Notes under the pieces: model-generated | Seen by the model: only the letters and a program-made list of their open reading frames with translations | Databases searched by the model: none | What the model was told of the DNA's origin: nothing | Part shown: piece after piece, positions 44,095-51,918 of the stretch | Position numbering within the stretch: the first letter of the stretch is position 1 | How the letters are laid out: every line of letters begins with the position of its first letter | Translations under genes and position numbers: made by a program | Assembly: GCA_045615705.1 (NCBI GenBank) | Contig: JAZLFH010000037.1 | Coordinates: 1-52,942 of the forward strand | Source: JAZLFH01 sp045615705 | GTDB taxonomy: Bacteria > Bacillota > Clostridia > UMGS1883 | Length of the DNA stretch: 52,942 bases | Direction: 5' to 3'

Positions 44095-45033
44095 GTGAAA
44101 AAATTTTTGGCATTGTTATTGATTTTTTTGATTGTACCTACGGTAGTTTTTTGTGAAGATTACATCATAGTTGAACCGTATGACTTTTCTTACTATGCGG
44201 GAGATTTTGTAACAATATATGCACAGACAAATTTTGAAAAACTTGACATTAAGATAATTTCCGAAGACGGTGAAGAAGTGTTTTCAAAAAGCAATGTAGC
44301 ATCGGAAGATTTTCTGACGGGATACAAAGCCACGCTTGATAAAGACCTTAAATCGGGGTATTATACGATTTGTGTCGGTGATTTTTCAAAAATGTATGAC
44401 GAGCAGGAATTTGAAGTAGTAAATAAAAGTGAAAATGCCGGTCATACAAAAAAAGGTTCAGACACCAAAGATGACGAAGAAAAAAGTGTTAAAACCGAGC
44501 ATTTCAAAGACCTTTCGGGCTTTGATTGGGCAAAAGAAGAGATAGAGTATTTGTACGATAAAAAAGTGGTTGACGGAATGGAAGAGGGAATGTTTTTCCC
44601 GCAGGAGAAGGTAACAAGAGCCCAATTTACCGTAATGCTTGCAAGAGCGTTCGGATTTACCGAAGGCGAGGATTTCTTCTTGGATGTAAATCCGAATGAT
44701 TGGTTCTTTAACGAAGTTCGTGCGTGTGAGGGGTTAAATATTATAGACGGATATGGCGATGCAACATTCAGACCTAATAATTATATAACGAGGGAAGATA
44801 TGACAATAATTGCCGTAAGAGGGGCGTATATGGCACCGATAGAAATCAAAGAATACGATTTTCCAAAACTTTTTACTGATGATAATGATATTTCGTTTTA
44901 TGCCAAAGACCTTGTATATAAGGCTCGTGAAAACGGATTTGTAGAAGGTGATAATAACTTCTTCTTTCCAAAGGATAATACAACAAGAGCCGAAGCGGCG
45001 GTTTTGATTTATAATTTGTTGTTAAAATTCTAA
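44095..45033 (+). CDS. Secreted S-layer-homology (SLH) domain protein
   Basis: A 312-residue exported protein. The signal peptide (KKFLALLLIFLIVPTVVFC) covers about residues 1-20. An unrecognised beta-rich domain (about 21-110) is followed by a Lys/Asp/Glu-rich linker. Three SLH repeats occupy about 140-312: FKDLSGFDWAKEEIEYLYDKKVVDGM, then FLDVNPNDWFFNEVRACEGLNIIDGYGDATFRPNNYITRE, then FTDDNDISFYAKDLVYKARENGFVEGDNNFFFPKDNTTRAEA. SLH repeats bind wall-linked glycan, usually pyruvylated secondary polymer. The start is GTG. It has its own promoter and terminator, so it is monocistronic. Confidence 0.9.
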   Translation: MKKFLALLLIFLIVPTVVFCEDYIIVEPYDFSYYAGDFVTIYAQTNFEKLDIKIISEDGEEVFSKSNVASEDFLTGYKATLDKDLKSGYYTICVGDFSKMYDEQEFEVVNKSENAGHTKKGSDTKDDEEKSVKTEHFKDLSGFDWAKEEIEYLYDKKVVDGMEEGMFFPQEKVTRAQFTVMLARAFGFTEGEDFFLDVNPNDWFFNEVRACEGLNIIDGYGDATFRPNNYITREDMTIIAVRGAYMAPIEIKEYDFPKLFTDDNDISFYAKDLVYKARENGFVEGDNNFFFPKDNTTRAEAAVLIYNLLLKF

Positions 45034-45069
45034 TAAAAAAACAGTTCGCATAAGTCGAACTGTTTTTTT
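45034..45069 (+). terminator. Intrinsic terminator after the first SLH protein
   Basis: AACAGTTCG and CGAACTGTT pair around a small loop, flanked by A7 and followed by T7. Confidence 0.92.
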
Positions 45070-45111
45070 ATTACAAATTTCCCACATAAACAATTTTTTT
45101 TGATTAAAATA

Positions 45112-45140
45112 TTGACAAAGAGGGAAGATAGTGGTATCTT
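45112..45140 (+). promoter_or_regulatory. Sigma-A promoter of the heat-shock operon
   Basis: A perfect TTGACA is followed after 17 bases by TATCTT. The CIRCE operator begins six bases after the -10, so HrcA would cover the transcription start. Confidence 0.8.
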
Positions 45141-45145
45141 ATCAT

Positions 45146-45172
45146 TTGGCACTCGTGGGGTGAGAGTGCTAA
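45146..45172 (+). promoter_or_regulatory. CIRCE operator (HrcA binding site)
   Basis: TTGGCACTC and GAGTGCTAA flank a nine-base spacer. The right arm is a perfect consensus match and the left arm has one mismatch (consensus TTAGCACTC). It lies at the expected transcript start, 22 bases before hrcA. Confidence 0.95.
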
Positions 45173-45194
45173 AAAAGTATGAGAAGATGAGAAA

Positions 45195-45947
45195 ATGGAA
45201 TTAGGCGAAAGAAAAAAACTTATACTTAAAGCGTTGATTGATGACTACATTGCAACGGCGGAGCCTATTAGTTCGCTTTCTATTGTACAGAACCACGACT
45301 TCGGGCTTTCCAGTGCAACAGTCAGGAATGAACTTGCTGATTTAGAGATACTCGGCTACATTGATAAACCTCACACATCAGCAGGAAGAATCCCGTCTGA
45401 AAAAGGTTATAGGTTTTATGTCAATTCACTTATGGAAGAGTATGATATGTCCGAACTTGACGATGAGAGCGTTCAGTTTGAGATGTCGCTTAAAATGCAG
45501 AGACTTGAAAAACTCTTGGAAGAAGCAAGTGAAGTAATATCCGAGATTATGCACTACACGACATTTGTCGCAATAAAAAGAGCAAATGAAGAAAGCGATG
45601 TGTATATAAGCGGAGCATCAAATATATTAAACCAGCCTGAATTCAGCGACATTGAAAGGGCAAGGAAGTTTTTAAACTTCATTGACAGACGCGAAAATAT
45701 GAAGCGTATGGTCGGAGCCTTAAATGACGCAGATAAAATTGATATTAAGATAGGCAGCGAGAGCGGAGAAGAGGCAATGCAAAAGACAAGCATGGTTGTT
45801 GCTACCTGTGATGTAAGTCCTCAAATCAGGACAAAGGTAGGAATTATAGGCCCTACTCGAATGAACTATAAAAAGGTAGTGTCTTCGCTTATGCATATTA
45901 ATGACAGAATGGGACAGATTTTGTTTAACATTTTCTACGATGAATAA
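45195..45947 (+). CDS. hrcA: Heat-inducible transcription repressor HrcA, internally shortened
   Basis: Represses the CIRCE-controlled chaperone genes and is kept active by GroEL. The N-terminal winged helix (residues 1-75, LGERKKLILKALIDDYIATAEPISS..SSATVRNELADLEILGYIDKPHTSAGRIPSEKGYRFYV) is complete. The C-terminal signature VGIIGPTRMNYKKVVSSLMHINDRMGQIL is also present. The protein is only 250 residues, against about 340 in the family: residues 120-135 (YTTFVAIKRANEESD) run directly into SGASNILNQPEF, so about 90 residues in the middle are missing. The frame is intact, so this is a compact form, not a frameshift. Confidence 0.94.
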   Translation: MELGERKKLILKALIDDYIATAEPISSLSIVQNHDFGLSSATVRNELADLEILGYIDKPHTSAGRIPSEKGYRFYVNSLMEEYDMSELDDESVQFEMSLKMQRLEKLLEEASEVISEIMHYTTFVAIKRANEESDVYISGASNILNQPEFSDIERARKFLNFIDRRENMKRMVGALNDADKIDIKIGSESGEEAMQKTSMVVATCDVSPQIRTKVGIIGPTRMNYKKVVSSLMHINDRMGQILFNIFYDE

Positions 45948-45962
45948 TTAAGGAGAAACACT

Positions 45963-46478
45963 ATGGCAAAGAAAAAAGAAACACCTGTTGAAAAAGCAGA
46001 GGAAAAATTGCAAACAGAAGAACCAAAAGAGGACGAACTCGCTACGCAAGAGAAAGAAAAAGAGGATGAACTTGCACAATTAAACGATAAGTATTTAAGG
46101 CTTATGGCAGAGTATGACAATTTCAGGAAGCGGACAGTGAGAGAAAAAGAGGAGTTGGCAACATTTGCAAAGGCACAGATAATAACTCCGTTTCTGTCTG
46201 TGCTCGACAACTTGGAAAGAGCGGTTTTAAACGCTGATGATTCTCCTCTTTCGCAAGGAGTTAAGCTTGTTATTAAGCAATATGAAGACATATTTAAGGC
46301 TCTCGGTGTAGAAACAATAAAAGCAGAGGGTGAAAAGTTTGACCCGAATTTTCATAATGCTGTTATGCATAAAGATGACGACAGCATAGGCGAAGGAATC
46401 ATCACAAAAGAACTCCAAAAGGGTTATAAAATAGGCGATAAAGTGATAAGATTCAGTATGGTTGAAGTGGCTAATTAA
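45963..46478 (+). CDS. grpE: Nucleotide exchange factor GrpE
   Basis: Releases ADP from DnaK. It is 171 residues. A charged N-terminal region (about 1-40, KKKETPVEKAEEKLQTEEPKEDE) is followed by the coiled coil LNDKYLRLMAEYDNFRKRTVREKEEL. The C-terminal beta domain has IEAEGEKFDPNFHNAVMH-like and ITKELQKGYKIGDKVIRFSMVEVAN motifs, as usual. It lies 15 bases after hrcA in the class I heat-shock operon. Confidence 0.95.
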   Translation: MAKKKETPVEKAEEKLQTEEPKEDELATQEKEKEDELAQLNDKYLRLMAEYDNFRKRTVREKEELATFAKAQIITPFLSVLDNLERAVLNADDSPLSQGVKLVIKQYEDIFKALGVETIKAEGEKFDPNFHNAVMHKDDDSIGEGIITKELQKGYKIGDKVIRFSMVEVAN

Positions 46479-46493
46479 GAAAGGATGATATAA

Positions 46494-48320
46494 ATGTCAA
46501 AAATTATCGGTATTGATTTAGGAACAACAAATTCATGTGTTGCAGTGTTGGAAGGTGGCGAAAGCACAGTTATAGCAAATGCTGAAGGTGCAAGAACGAC
46601 TCCTTCTGTTGTAGCATTCACAAAAGACGGCGAGCGTCTGGTAGGCCAGGTCGCAAAGCGTCAGGCAGTTACAAACCCGGACCGTACGGTTATCTCCATC
46701 AAGAGAGAAATGGGTACGAACTACAAAGTAAATATTGACGACAAGAGTTATACTCCTCCCGAAATTTCTGCTATGATTTTACAAAAATTAAAGAGTGATG
46801 CGGAAAGTTACCTCGGAGAAACAGTATCGCAGGCAGTTATCACAGTTCCTGCATATTTTTCGGATTCACAGCGTCAGGCAACAAAGGATGCAGGCAAAAT
46901 TGCGGGACTTGATGTTTTAAGAATTATAAACGAGCCGACCGCTGCTGCTTTTGCATACGGAATGGACAAAGAAACAGAACAGAAAATCATGGTCTATGAC
47001 CTTGGCGGCGGTACATTTGATGTATCAATTTTGGATATCGGTGATGGCGTATTTGAAGTTTTGGCAACAAGCGGTAACAACCGTCTTGGCGGTGATGACT
47101 TTGATGAAAGAATTATTAAGTATATTGCGGAAGAATTCAAAAAAGAAAACGGTATTGACTTAACAACTGACAGAACCGCAATGCAAAGACTTAAAGAAGC
47201 GGCAGAAAAGGCAAAGATTGAACTTTCGGGCGTTTTGACTTCAAATATCAATCTTCCGTTTATCACAGCAGATGCAACAGGTCCCAAGCATTTGGATATG
47301 ACACTTACCCGTGCCAAGTTCAACGAACTTACGCAAGACCTCGTTGAAAAAACAATGGAACCCACAAGAAATGCACTTCGTGATGCATCACTCAGTGCAA
47401 ATGATATTGATAAAGTTTTGATGGTTGGCGGTTCGTCAAGAATTCCCGCAGTTGTTGAGGCGGTAACCAAACTTATAGGTAAAGAGCCACATAAGGGAAT
47501 TAATCCTGATGAATGTGTTGCCATCGGTGCGGCAATTCAGGGCGGAGTTTTAGCCGGTGATGTAAAGGATATCGTTTTGTTGGATGTAACACCGCTTTCT
47601 CTCGGTATTGAAACACTTGGCGGAGTTTCCACAAAACTTATTGAGAGAAACACAACTATTCCCACAAGCAAGAGCCAAATCTTTTCAACCGCAGCAGATA
47701 GCCAGACAAGTGTTGATATTCATGTTTTACAGGGCGAAAGAGAAATGGCGGCAGATAACAAGACTCTCGGAAGATTTATGCTTGACGGTATTGCTCCGGC
47801 ACCGAGAGGAATTCCTCAGATTGAAGTAAAATTTGATATCGACCAAAACGGTATAGTAAATGTATCTGCAAAAGACCTCGGCACAGGCAAAGAACAGAAG
47901 ATTACAATTACTGCATCAAGTAATCTTTCCGATGAAGAAATCGACAAGGCCGTAAAAGAAGCAGAGCAGTTTGCGGCAGACGATAAAAAGCGTAAAGAAG
48001 AAATTGATGTAAGAAATACCGCAGACCAGTTGGTATATCAGAGCGAAAAATCTCTTTCGGAACTTGGCGATAAAGTAACTGACGATGAGAAAAAAGGCAT
48101 TGAAGACGAAATCGCAAAAGTAAAGGAAGCACTTAAAGGAACAGACACCGAAGCAATTAAAAAAGCAACGGAAGAACTCAGCAAGAAGTTTTATGAGATA
48201 AGTGCAAAACTTTACCAAGAGGCTCAGGCTCAGGCCGGCACGCAGGGAGAACAAGCCCAAAACGGCGAAAATGTATATGATGCCGATTTTACAGAGGAAA
48301 ACAACGAGGGTAACAAGTAA
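46494..48320 (+). CDS. dnaK: Chaperone DnaK (Hsp70)
   Basis: ATP-driven chaperone of 608 residues. The nucleotide-binding domain begins IIGIDLGTTNSCVAVLEGG, with PAYFSDSQRQATKDAG, VYDLGGGTFDVSILDIGDG and VLMVGGSSRIPAV. The interdomain linker is VLLDVTPLSLGIET, and the peptide-binding beta-sandwich and helical lid follow. The C-terminus is a Gln/Ala-rich segment ending in VYDADFTEENNEGNK. It is 15 bases after grpE and two bases before dnaJ. Confidence 0.97.
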   Translation: MSKIIGIDLGTTNSCVAVLEGGESTVIANAEGARTTPSVVAFTKDGERLVGQVAKRQAVTNPDRTVISIKREMGTNYKVNIDDKSYTPPEISAMILQKLKSDAESYLGETVSQAVITVPAYFSDSQRQATKDAGKIAGLDVLRIINEPTAAAFAYGMDKETEQKIMVYDLGGGTFDVSILDIGDGVFEVLATSGNNRLGGDDFDERIIKYIAEEFKKENGIDLTTDRTAMQRLKEAAEKAKIELSGVLTSNINLPFITADATGPKHLDMTLTRAKFNELTQDLVEKTMEPTRNALRDASLSANDIDKVLMVGGSSRIPAVVEAVTKLIGKEPHKGINPDECVAIGAAIQGGVLAGDVKDIVLLDVTPLSLGIETLGGVSTKLIERNTTIPTSKSQIFSTAADSQTSVDIHVLQGEREMAADNKTLGRFMLDGIAPAPRGIPQIEVKFDIDQNGIVNVSAKDLGTGKEQKITITASSNLSDEEIDKAVKEAEQFAADDKKRKEEIDVRNTADQLVYQSEKSLSELGDKVTDDEKKGIEDEIAKVKEALKGTDTEAIKKATEELSKKFYEISAKLYQEAQAQAGTQGEQAQNGENVYDADFTEENNEGNK

Positions 48321-48322
48321 AA

Positions 48323-49447
48323 ATGGCAGATAAACGGGATTATTATGAGGTCCTCGGTGTTAATAAAAATGCCACCGATGACGAAATAAAAAAAGCATAT
48401 CGCACACTTGCTAAAAAGTATCATCCCGATATCAATAAAGACGATGCTTCTGCCGCCGAAAAATTCAAAGAAGCGGCAGAAGCTTACGAAATCCTCTCGG
48501 ATAAAGAAAAACGCTCTCGCTATGACCAATTCGGACATGCGGGAACCGACCCTAACTTTGGTGCTTCGGGCAGTGGCTTTGGCGGCGGATTTGATATGGG
48601 TGATATTTTTGAAAGTTTTTTCGGAGGATTCGGCGGTCAGTCAAGAAGAAACAGCCCTCAACGGGGAAGAGATATTCATGTCGAGCTTGATATTACTTTT
48701 GAAGAAGCTGCATTCGGTTGTAAAAAAACAATCAGCGTAAACAGAGTAGAAGCGTGCAAGGAATGTTCGGGGAGCGGTGCAAAAAAAGGCACTTCGCCAA
48801 TAAAATGCAGCCGTTGTAACGGAACGGGACAGGTAAGGACTGTTCAAAACACACCATTTGGTCAGTTTCAGTCCACTCGCCCTTGTCCCGAATGTAACGG
48901 ACAGGGCAAAACGATTAAAGAACCGTGCCCTAACTGTAACGGAACAGGAAGAAAAAAGAGTGTTCACAAGATTGAAGTCAATATTCCTGCCGGAATTAAC
49001 AGCGAACAGACAGTTTCCGTACATGGTCAAGGTGATGCAGGCAGCAAAGGCGGAATGAACGGAGATCTTTTGATCACGGTGTATATTAAGAAACATCCTA
49101 TTTTTGAGAGAGATGGGTACAATGTGTATGTAAATGTGCCGATAACTTTCGTTCAGGCAACACTCGGTTGCGAAATGGATGTCCCGACACTTGACGGAAA
49201 GGTAAAACACAATATTCCCGAAGGAACACAGTCCGGAACACTTTTTCGAATGCGTGGTAAAGGTATTCCGTCAGTAAGAAACGGTGTTAGAGGCGACCAG
49301 TTTATCAAGGTAATTGTTGAAGTTCCTAAAAATCTTACCGAGCGTCAACGAAGCATTTTAGAAGAGTTTGCCAAGGAAAGTAACGAAAAGAATTACAATA
49401 CACAAAGAAGTTTCTTTAAAAAACTCAAAGATTATTTTAACGGGTGA
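48323..49447 (+). CDS. dnaJ: Chaperone DnaJ (Hsp40)
   Basis: Co-chaperone that delivers substrates to DnaK and stimulates its ATPase. It is 374 residues. The J domain has the HPD motif in YHPDINKDD, then a Gly/Phe-rich stretch (about 75-105). Four zinc repeats are present (CKECSGSG, CSRCNGTG, CPECNGQG, CPNCNGTG), followed by the C-terminal substrate-binding domains. Two bases separate it from dnaK and six from prmA. Confidence 0.97.
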   Translation: MADKRDYYEVLGVNKNATDDEIKKAYRTLAKKYHPDINKDDASAAEKFKEAAEAYEILSDKEKRSRYDQFGHAGTDPNFGASGSGFGGGFDMGDIFESFFGGFGGQSRRNSPQRGRDIHVELDITFEEAAFGCKKTISVNRVEACKECSGSGAKKGTSPIKCSRCNGTGQVRTVQNTPFGQFQSTRPCPECNGQGKTIKEPCPNCNGTGRKKSVHKIEVNIPAGINSEQTVSVHGQGDAGSKGGMNGDLLITVYIKKHPIFERDGYNVYVNVPITFVQATLGCEMDVPTLDGKVKHNIPEGTQSGTLFRMRGKGIPSVRNGVRGDQFIKVIVEVPKNLTERQRSILEEFAKESNEKNYNTQRSFFKKLKDYFNG

Positions 49448-49453
49448 TATCTT

Positions 49454-50419
49454 TTGGATTACTTAAAGGTTTCGATAGATACAAAAAGTGAAAACATAGA
49501 ATCTCTTACGGGGCTTTTGTACTCGATTGGAGTAGTATCGCTTGAAATAGAGGACGAAAGTGATTTCCGCAAGTTTTTAAAAACCAACCGTGAATATTGG
49601 GATTATGTAGATGAAGACCTTGAAAAGAGTATGACGGGACTTTGCAGAATTAATGTTTATCTTCCTCAAAATGACGAGGGAAGAGGACTTATTGCAAGGA
49701 TACAGTCTGCATTAAAAGAAGCAAAGAACGAAAACGGCGAACCATTAGGCAAGGAAAACTTTACTTGTGATACAGTACGCACGGAGGACTGGGCAAATAA
49801 TTGGAAAAAGTATTTTAAACCCATAAGAGTAGGGAATAAACTTCTTATAAAACCACTTTGGGAAAATGTTGAGAATACAGAAGGTTTAACGGTTATCGAA
49901 ACGGACCCCGGGATGAGTTTCGGAAGCGGACAGCACGAAACGACAAGGCTTTGTGCCGAGGCTATCGAGAAAATACTTAAACAAGATGATACATTTTTGG
50001 ATATCGGTTGCGGGAGCGGAATCCTTTCCGTTGCGGCACTTCTTTTAGGTGCAAAAAACGCTTTTGCAATAGATATAGACAGCGATGCGGTGAAAACTGC
50101 GTACAAAAATGTAGAGATGAACCACATAGAGAAAGAAAGATTTTTCGGTGTGTGTGCAAATATTTTAAACGACCAAAATCTCAGAGATGAACTTTCAGAT
50201 AAAAAGTTTAAAGTTATTGCCGCAAACATTGTTGCAGATGTAATTATTCCTCTTTCAAAGTATGTGCCCGACTTTTTAGATGAGGGCGGTACATATATTG
50301 CGTCAGGTATTATTTATACAAGAATTGATGAAGTGAAAGAGGCAATATTAAATAACGGTTTTAACATAGTTGAAATTAAAAAGGACAATGATTGGTATTC
50401 AATCATTTCTACGAGATAG
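49454..50419 (+). CDS. prmA: Ribosomal protein L11 methyltransferase
   Basis: SAM-dependent methyltransferase (321 residues) that trimethylates ribosomal protein L11. An N-terminal substrate-recognition domain occupies about 1-90. The catalytic domain has EDWANNWKKYFKPIRVG, TDPGMSFGSGQHETTRLC and the SAM loop FLDIGCGSGILSVAALLLGA. The start is TTG at 49454, with GGGTGA upstream. It continues the dnaJ transcript, a typical clostridial order dnaJ-prmA-rsmE. Confidence 0.94.
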   Translation: MDYLKVSIDTKSENIESLTGLLYSIGVVSLEIEDESDFRKFLKTNREYWDYVDEDLEKSMTGLCRINVYLPQNDEGRGLIARIQSALKEAKNENGEPLGKENFTCDTVRTEDWANNWKKYFKPIRVGNKLLIKPLWENVENTEGLTVIETDPGMSFGSGQHETTRLCAEAIEKILKQDDTFLDIGCGSGILSVAALLLGAKNAFAIDIDSDAVKTAYKNVEMNHIEKERFFGVCANILNDQNLRDELSDKKFKVIAANIVADVIIPLSKYVPDFLDEGGTYIASGIIYTRIDEVKEAILNNGFNIVEIKKDNDWYSIISTR

Positions 50420-50427
50420 GTGAAAAG

Positions 50428-51153
50428 ATGTCAAAGTTTTTCGTTAGCGAAAACTCAATACAAGACGGATTTATAACCATCACGGGCGAAGACGCTTTCC
50501 ATATTTCTCGTGTGCTTCGCATACGGGTTGGAGAGCATCTTTTTGTTTGCGACCAAAAAGGAACGGATTATGAGTGCGTGGTAGAAAAAACAGATAAAGA
50601 TGTCCTTTTGAAGATTTTATCATCTTTTCCGACTGCTTCCGAACCAAAACTTAAAATTACATTGTACCAAGGAGTACCCAAAAGCGGTAAAATGGACTTA
50701 ATCGTTCAAAAAGCGACAGAAGTAGGCGTTTGTGAAATTATTCCCGTTTCAATGAAAAATTGCGTGGGAGAAATAAATAAGAGTAACAAAATCGACAGGC
50801 TGAACAAAATTTCAAAGGAAGCCGCTATCCAATCAGGACGGGGAATTTGCCCTGTTGTGAGAGAGTGTATGGACTTTAAAAGTGCGATAAATGACGCAAA
50901 AAATAAAGACAAAGCCGTAATTTTGTACGAGGACGAGTCGCACACGGCAATAAGTGATATTAAAAATATAAAAGACATTAAAAGTCTTGCAATTTTTATA
51001 GGTCCCGAGGGCGGACTCACAAAAGAAGAAACAGAATATGCAAAAAGCGAAGGAATAATTTCTGTTACACTCGGCAAACGAATACTCAGAACGGAAACGG
51101 CAGGGATTGTCGCATCTGCGGTCTTTCTCTACGAAAGCGGAGATATGAAATGA
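50428..51153 (+). CDS. rsmE: 16S rRNA (uracil-1498-N3)-methyltransferase
   Basis: SPOUT-fold methyltransferase (241 residues) acting on U1498 of 16S rRNA. The N-terminal PUA-like domain has HISRVLRIRVGEHLFVCD. The catalytic domain has KMDLIVQKATEVGVCEIIP and the trefoil-knot signatures IGPEGGLTKEETEYA and LGKRILRTETAG. I start at 50428 (MSKFFVSE), which has AGGTG upstream; an ATG at 50392 lies within prmA. The stop overlaps the next gene by four bases. Confidence 0.95.
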   Translation: MSKFFVSENSIQDGFITITGEDAFHISRVLRIRVGEHLFVCDQKGTDYECVVEKTDKDVLLKILSSFPTASEPKLKITLYQGVPKSGKMDLIVQKATEVGVCEIIPVSMKNCVGEINKSNKIDRLNKISKEAAIQSGRGICPVVRECMDFKSAINDAKNKDKAVILYEDESHTAISDIKNIKDIKSLAIFIGPEGGLTKEETEYAKSEGIISVTLGKRILRTETAGIVASAVFLYESGDMK

Positions 51154-51623
51154 TTTACATATATGTTTTTAACTATGATAAAAAAGACTCTCTGCCTTTT
51201 GTAAAAAAAGCACTGAGCAATCATACAAATAACTTTGACAATATAAAGAGAACGGAAAAAGGAAAACCGTACATAGAAAATGATGTATGTTTTTCTGTTT
51301 CGCACAGCGATAATGTTTTGGTTTGTGCGATAGGGAAAGAAAACTTGGGAATTGACATTGAAAAGATAAGAGATACAGACTGCTTGAAAATCTCAAAGAG
51401 GTTTTTAAACAAGGAATTAAGAACAAAGGAAGACTTTTTCAAAGAGTGGGTAAGAGCAGAAAGTTATGTTAAATACACAGGAAACGGAATAAGCACACTT
51501 CCCGTTTCGGAAGAAGAACTCTCAAAGGTAAACACGATTTATTTGGATATAAAAGAAGGCTTTGTTTCGGCATTGTGTACAGAAAAAAAAGAAGACATTG
51601 AAATTATCAAAGGAGAATTGTAA
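51150..51623 (+). CDS. Compact 4'-phosphopantetheinyl transferase (Sfp-like)
   Basis: Transfers phosphopantetheine from CoA to carrier proteins. Motifs are KGKPYI..CFSVSHSDNVLVCAI (about 37-62), the Mg2+ site GIDIEKI with D69 and E71, and WVRAESYVKYTGNGI (W100, E104, K108). At 157 residues it is far shorter than Sfp (about 224), with a reduced N-terminal half and C-terminus, but all three conserved blocks remain. No synthase or carrier protein is near, so its target is unknown. It overlaps rsmE by four bases. Confidence 0.85.
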   Translation: MIYIYVFNYDKKDSLPFVKKALSNHTNNFDNIKRTEKGKPYIENDVCFSVSHSDNVLVCAIGKENLGIDIEKIRDTDCLKISKRFLNKELRTKEDFFKEWVRAESYVKYTGNGISTLPVSEEELSKVNTIYLDIKEGFVSALCTEKKEDIEIIKGEL

Positions 51624-51661
51624 TGACGGGAATAATTTGTGCAATGGACTTAGAATTTTAA
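51623..51661 (+). pseudogene. Truncated N-terminus of a probable MTA/SAH nucleosidase (mtnN) gene
   Basis: The ATG shares its A with the stop of the transferase gene and follows GGAG with a good spacer, so it looks like a translated, coupled start. It encodes only MTGIICAMDLEF before TAA. This 12-residue peptide matches the opening of 5'-methylthioadenosine/S-adenosylhomocysteine nucleosidases (MxGIIxAMxxE). The 50 in-frame codons after the stop (51662-51814) do not resemble the rest of that enzyme. I read it as the stump of a deleted gene; a tiny functional ORF is possible but less likely. Confidence 0.45.
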
Positions 51662-51866
51662 GGTGCGGACGGAGAATTTGACGATTTAAAGACAGGACAC
51701 GGTTGTTTTTGGCAGAGTTATCCGACACGATATGGGTTACCTCTCTCGGATAAAAAAAGGCGAATTCTGACGCTGATTCCGGAGCAAAAACGGTTTATCG
51801 TGCATTTTAGGTAAAATCTTTTCAAATATTTAAAAAACTTACAGAAGCATACTTTACAAAATAGAG
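51662..51866. other. Non-coding stretch between the mtnN stump and the second SLH gene
   Basis: No convincing gene. An inverted repeat, TTATCCGA (51718-51725) and TCGGATAA (51746-51753), encloses 20 bases; it is followed by A7, not T, so it is not a plus-strand terminator. The base composition is less A/T-rich than the flanking intergenic DNA, which would fit an inserted fragment. Origin not recognised. Confidence 0.4.
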
Positions 51867-51895
51867 TTGAAATTTAACACAGAATGTTGTATAAT
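51867..51895 (+). promoter_or_regulatory. Sigma-A promoter for the second SLH protein
   Basis: TTGAAA and a perfect TATAAT are 17 bases apart. AAGGAGG precedes the ATG at 51919. Confidence 0.82.
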
Positions 51896-51918
51896 GGTAC
51901 AAAAAAGGAGGAATTTTA

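Noticed and set aside
51662..51814. 50-codon open stretch after the mtnN stump as a real gene
   Set aside because: It has no start codon or ribosome binding site of its own and no recognisable motif, and it is only open by virtue of following the stop in frame.
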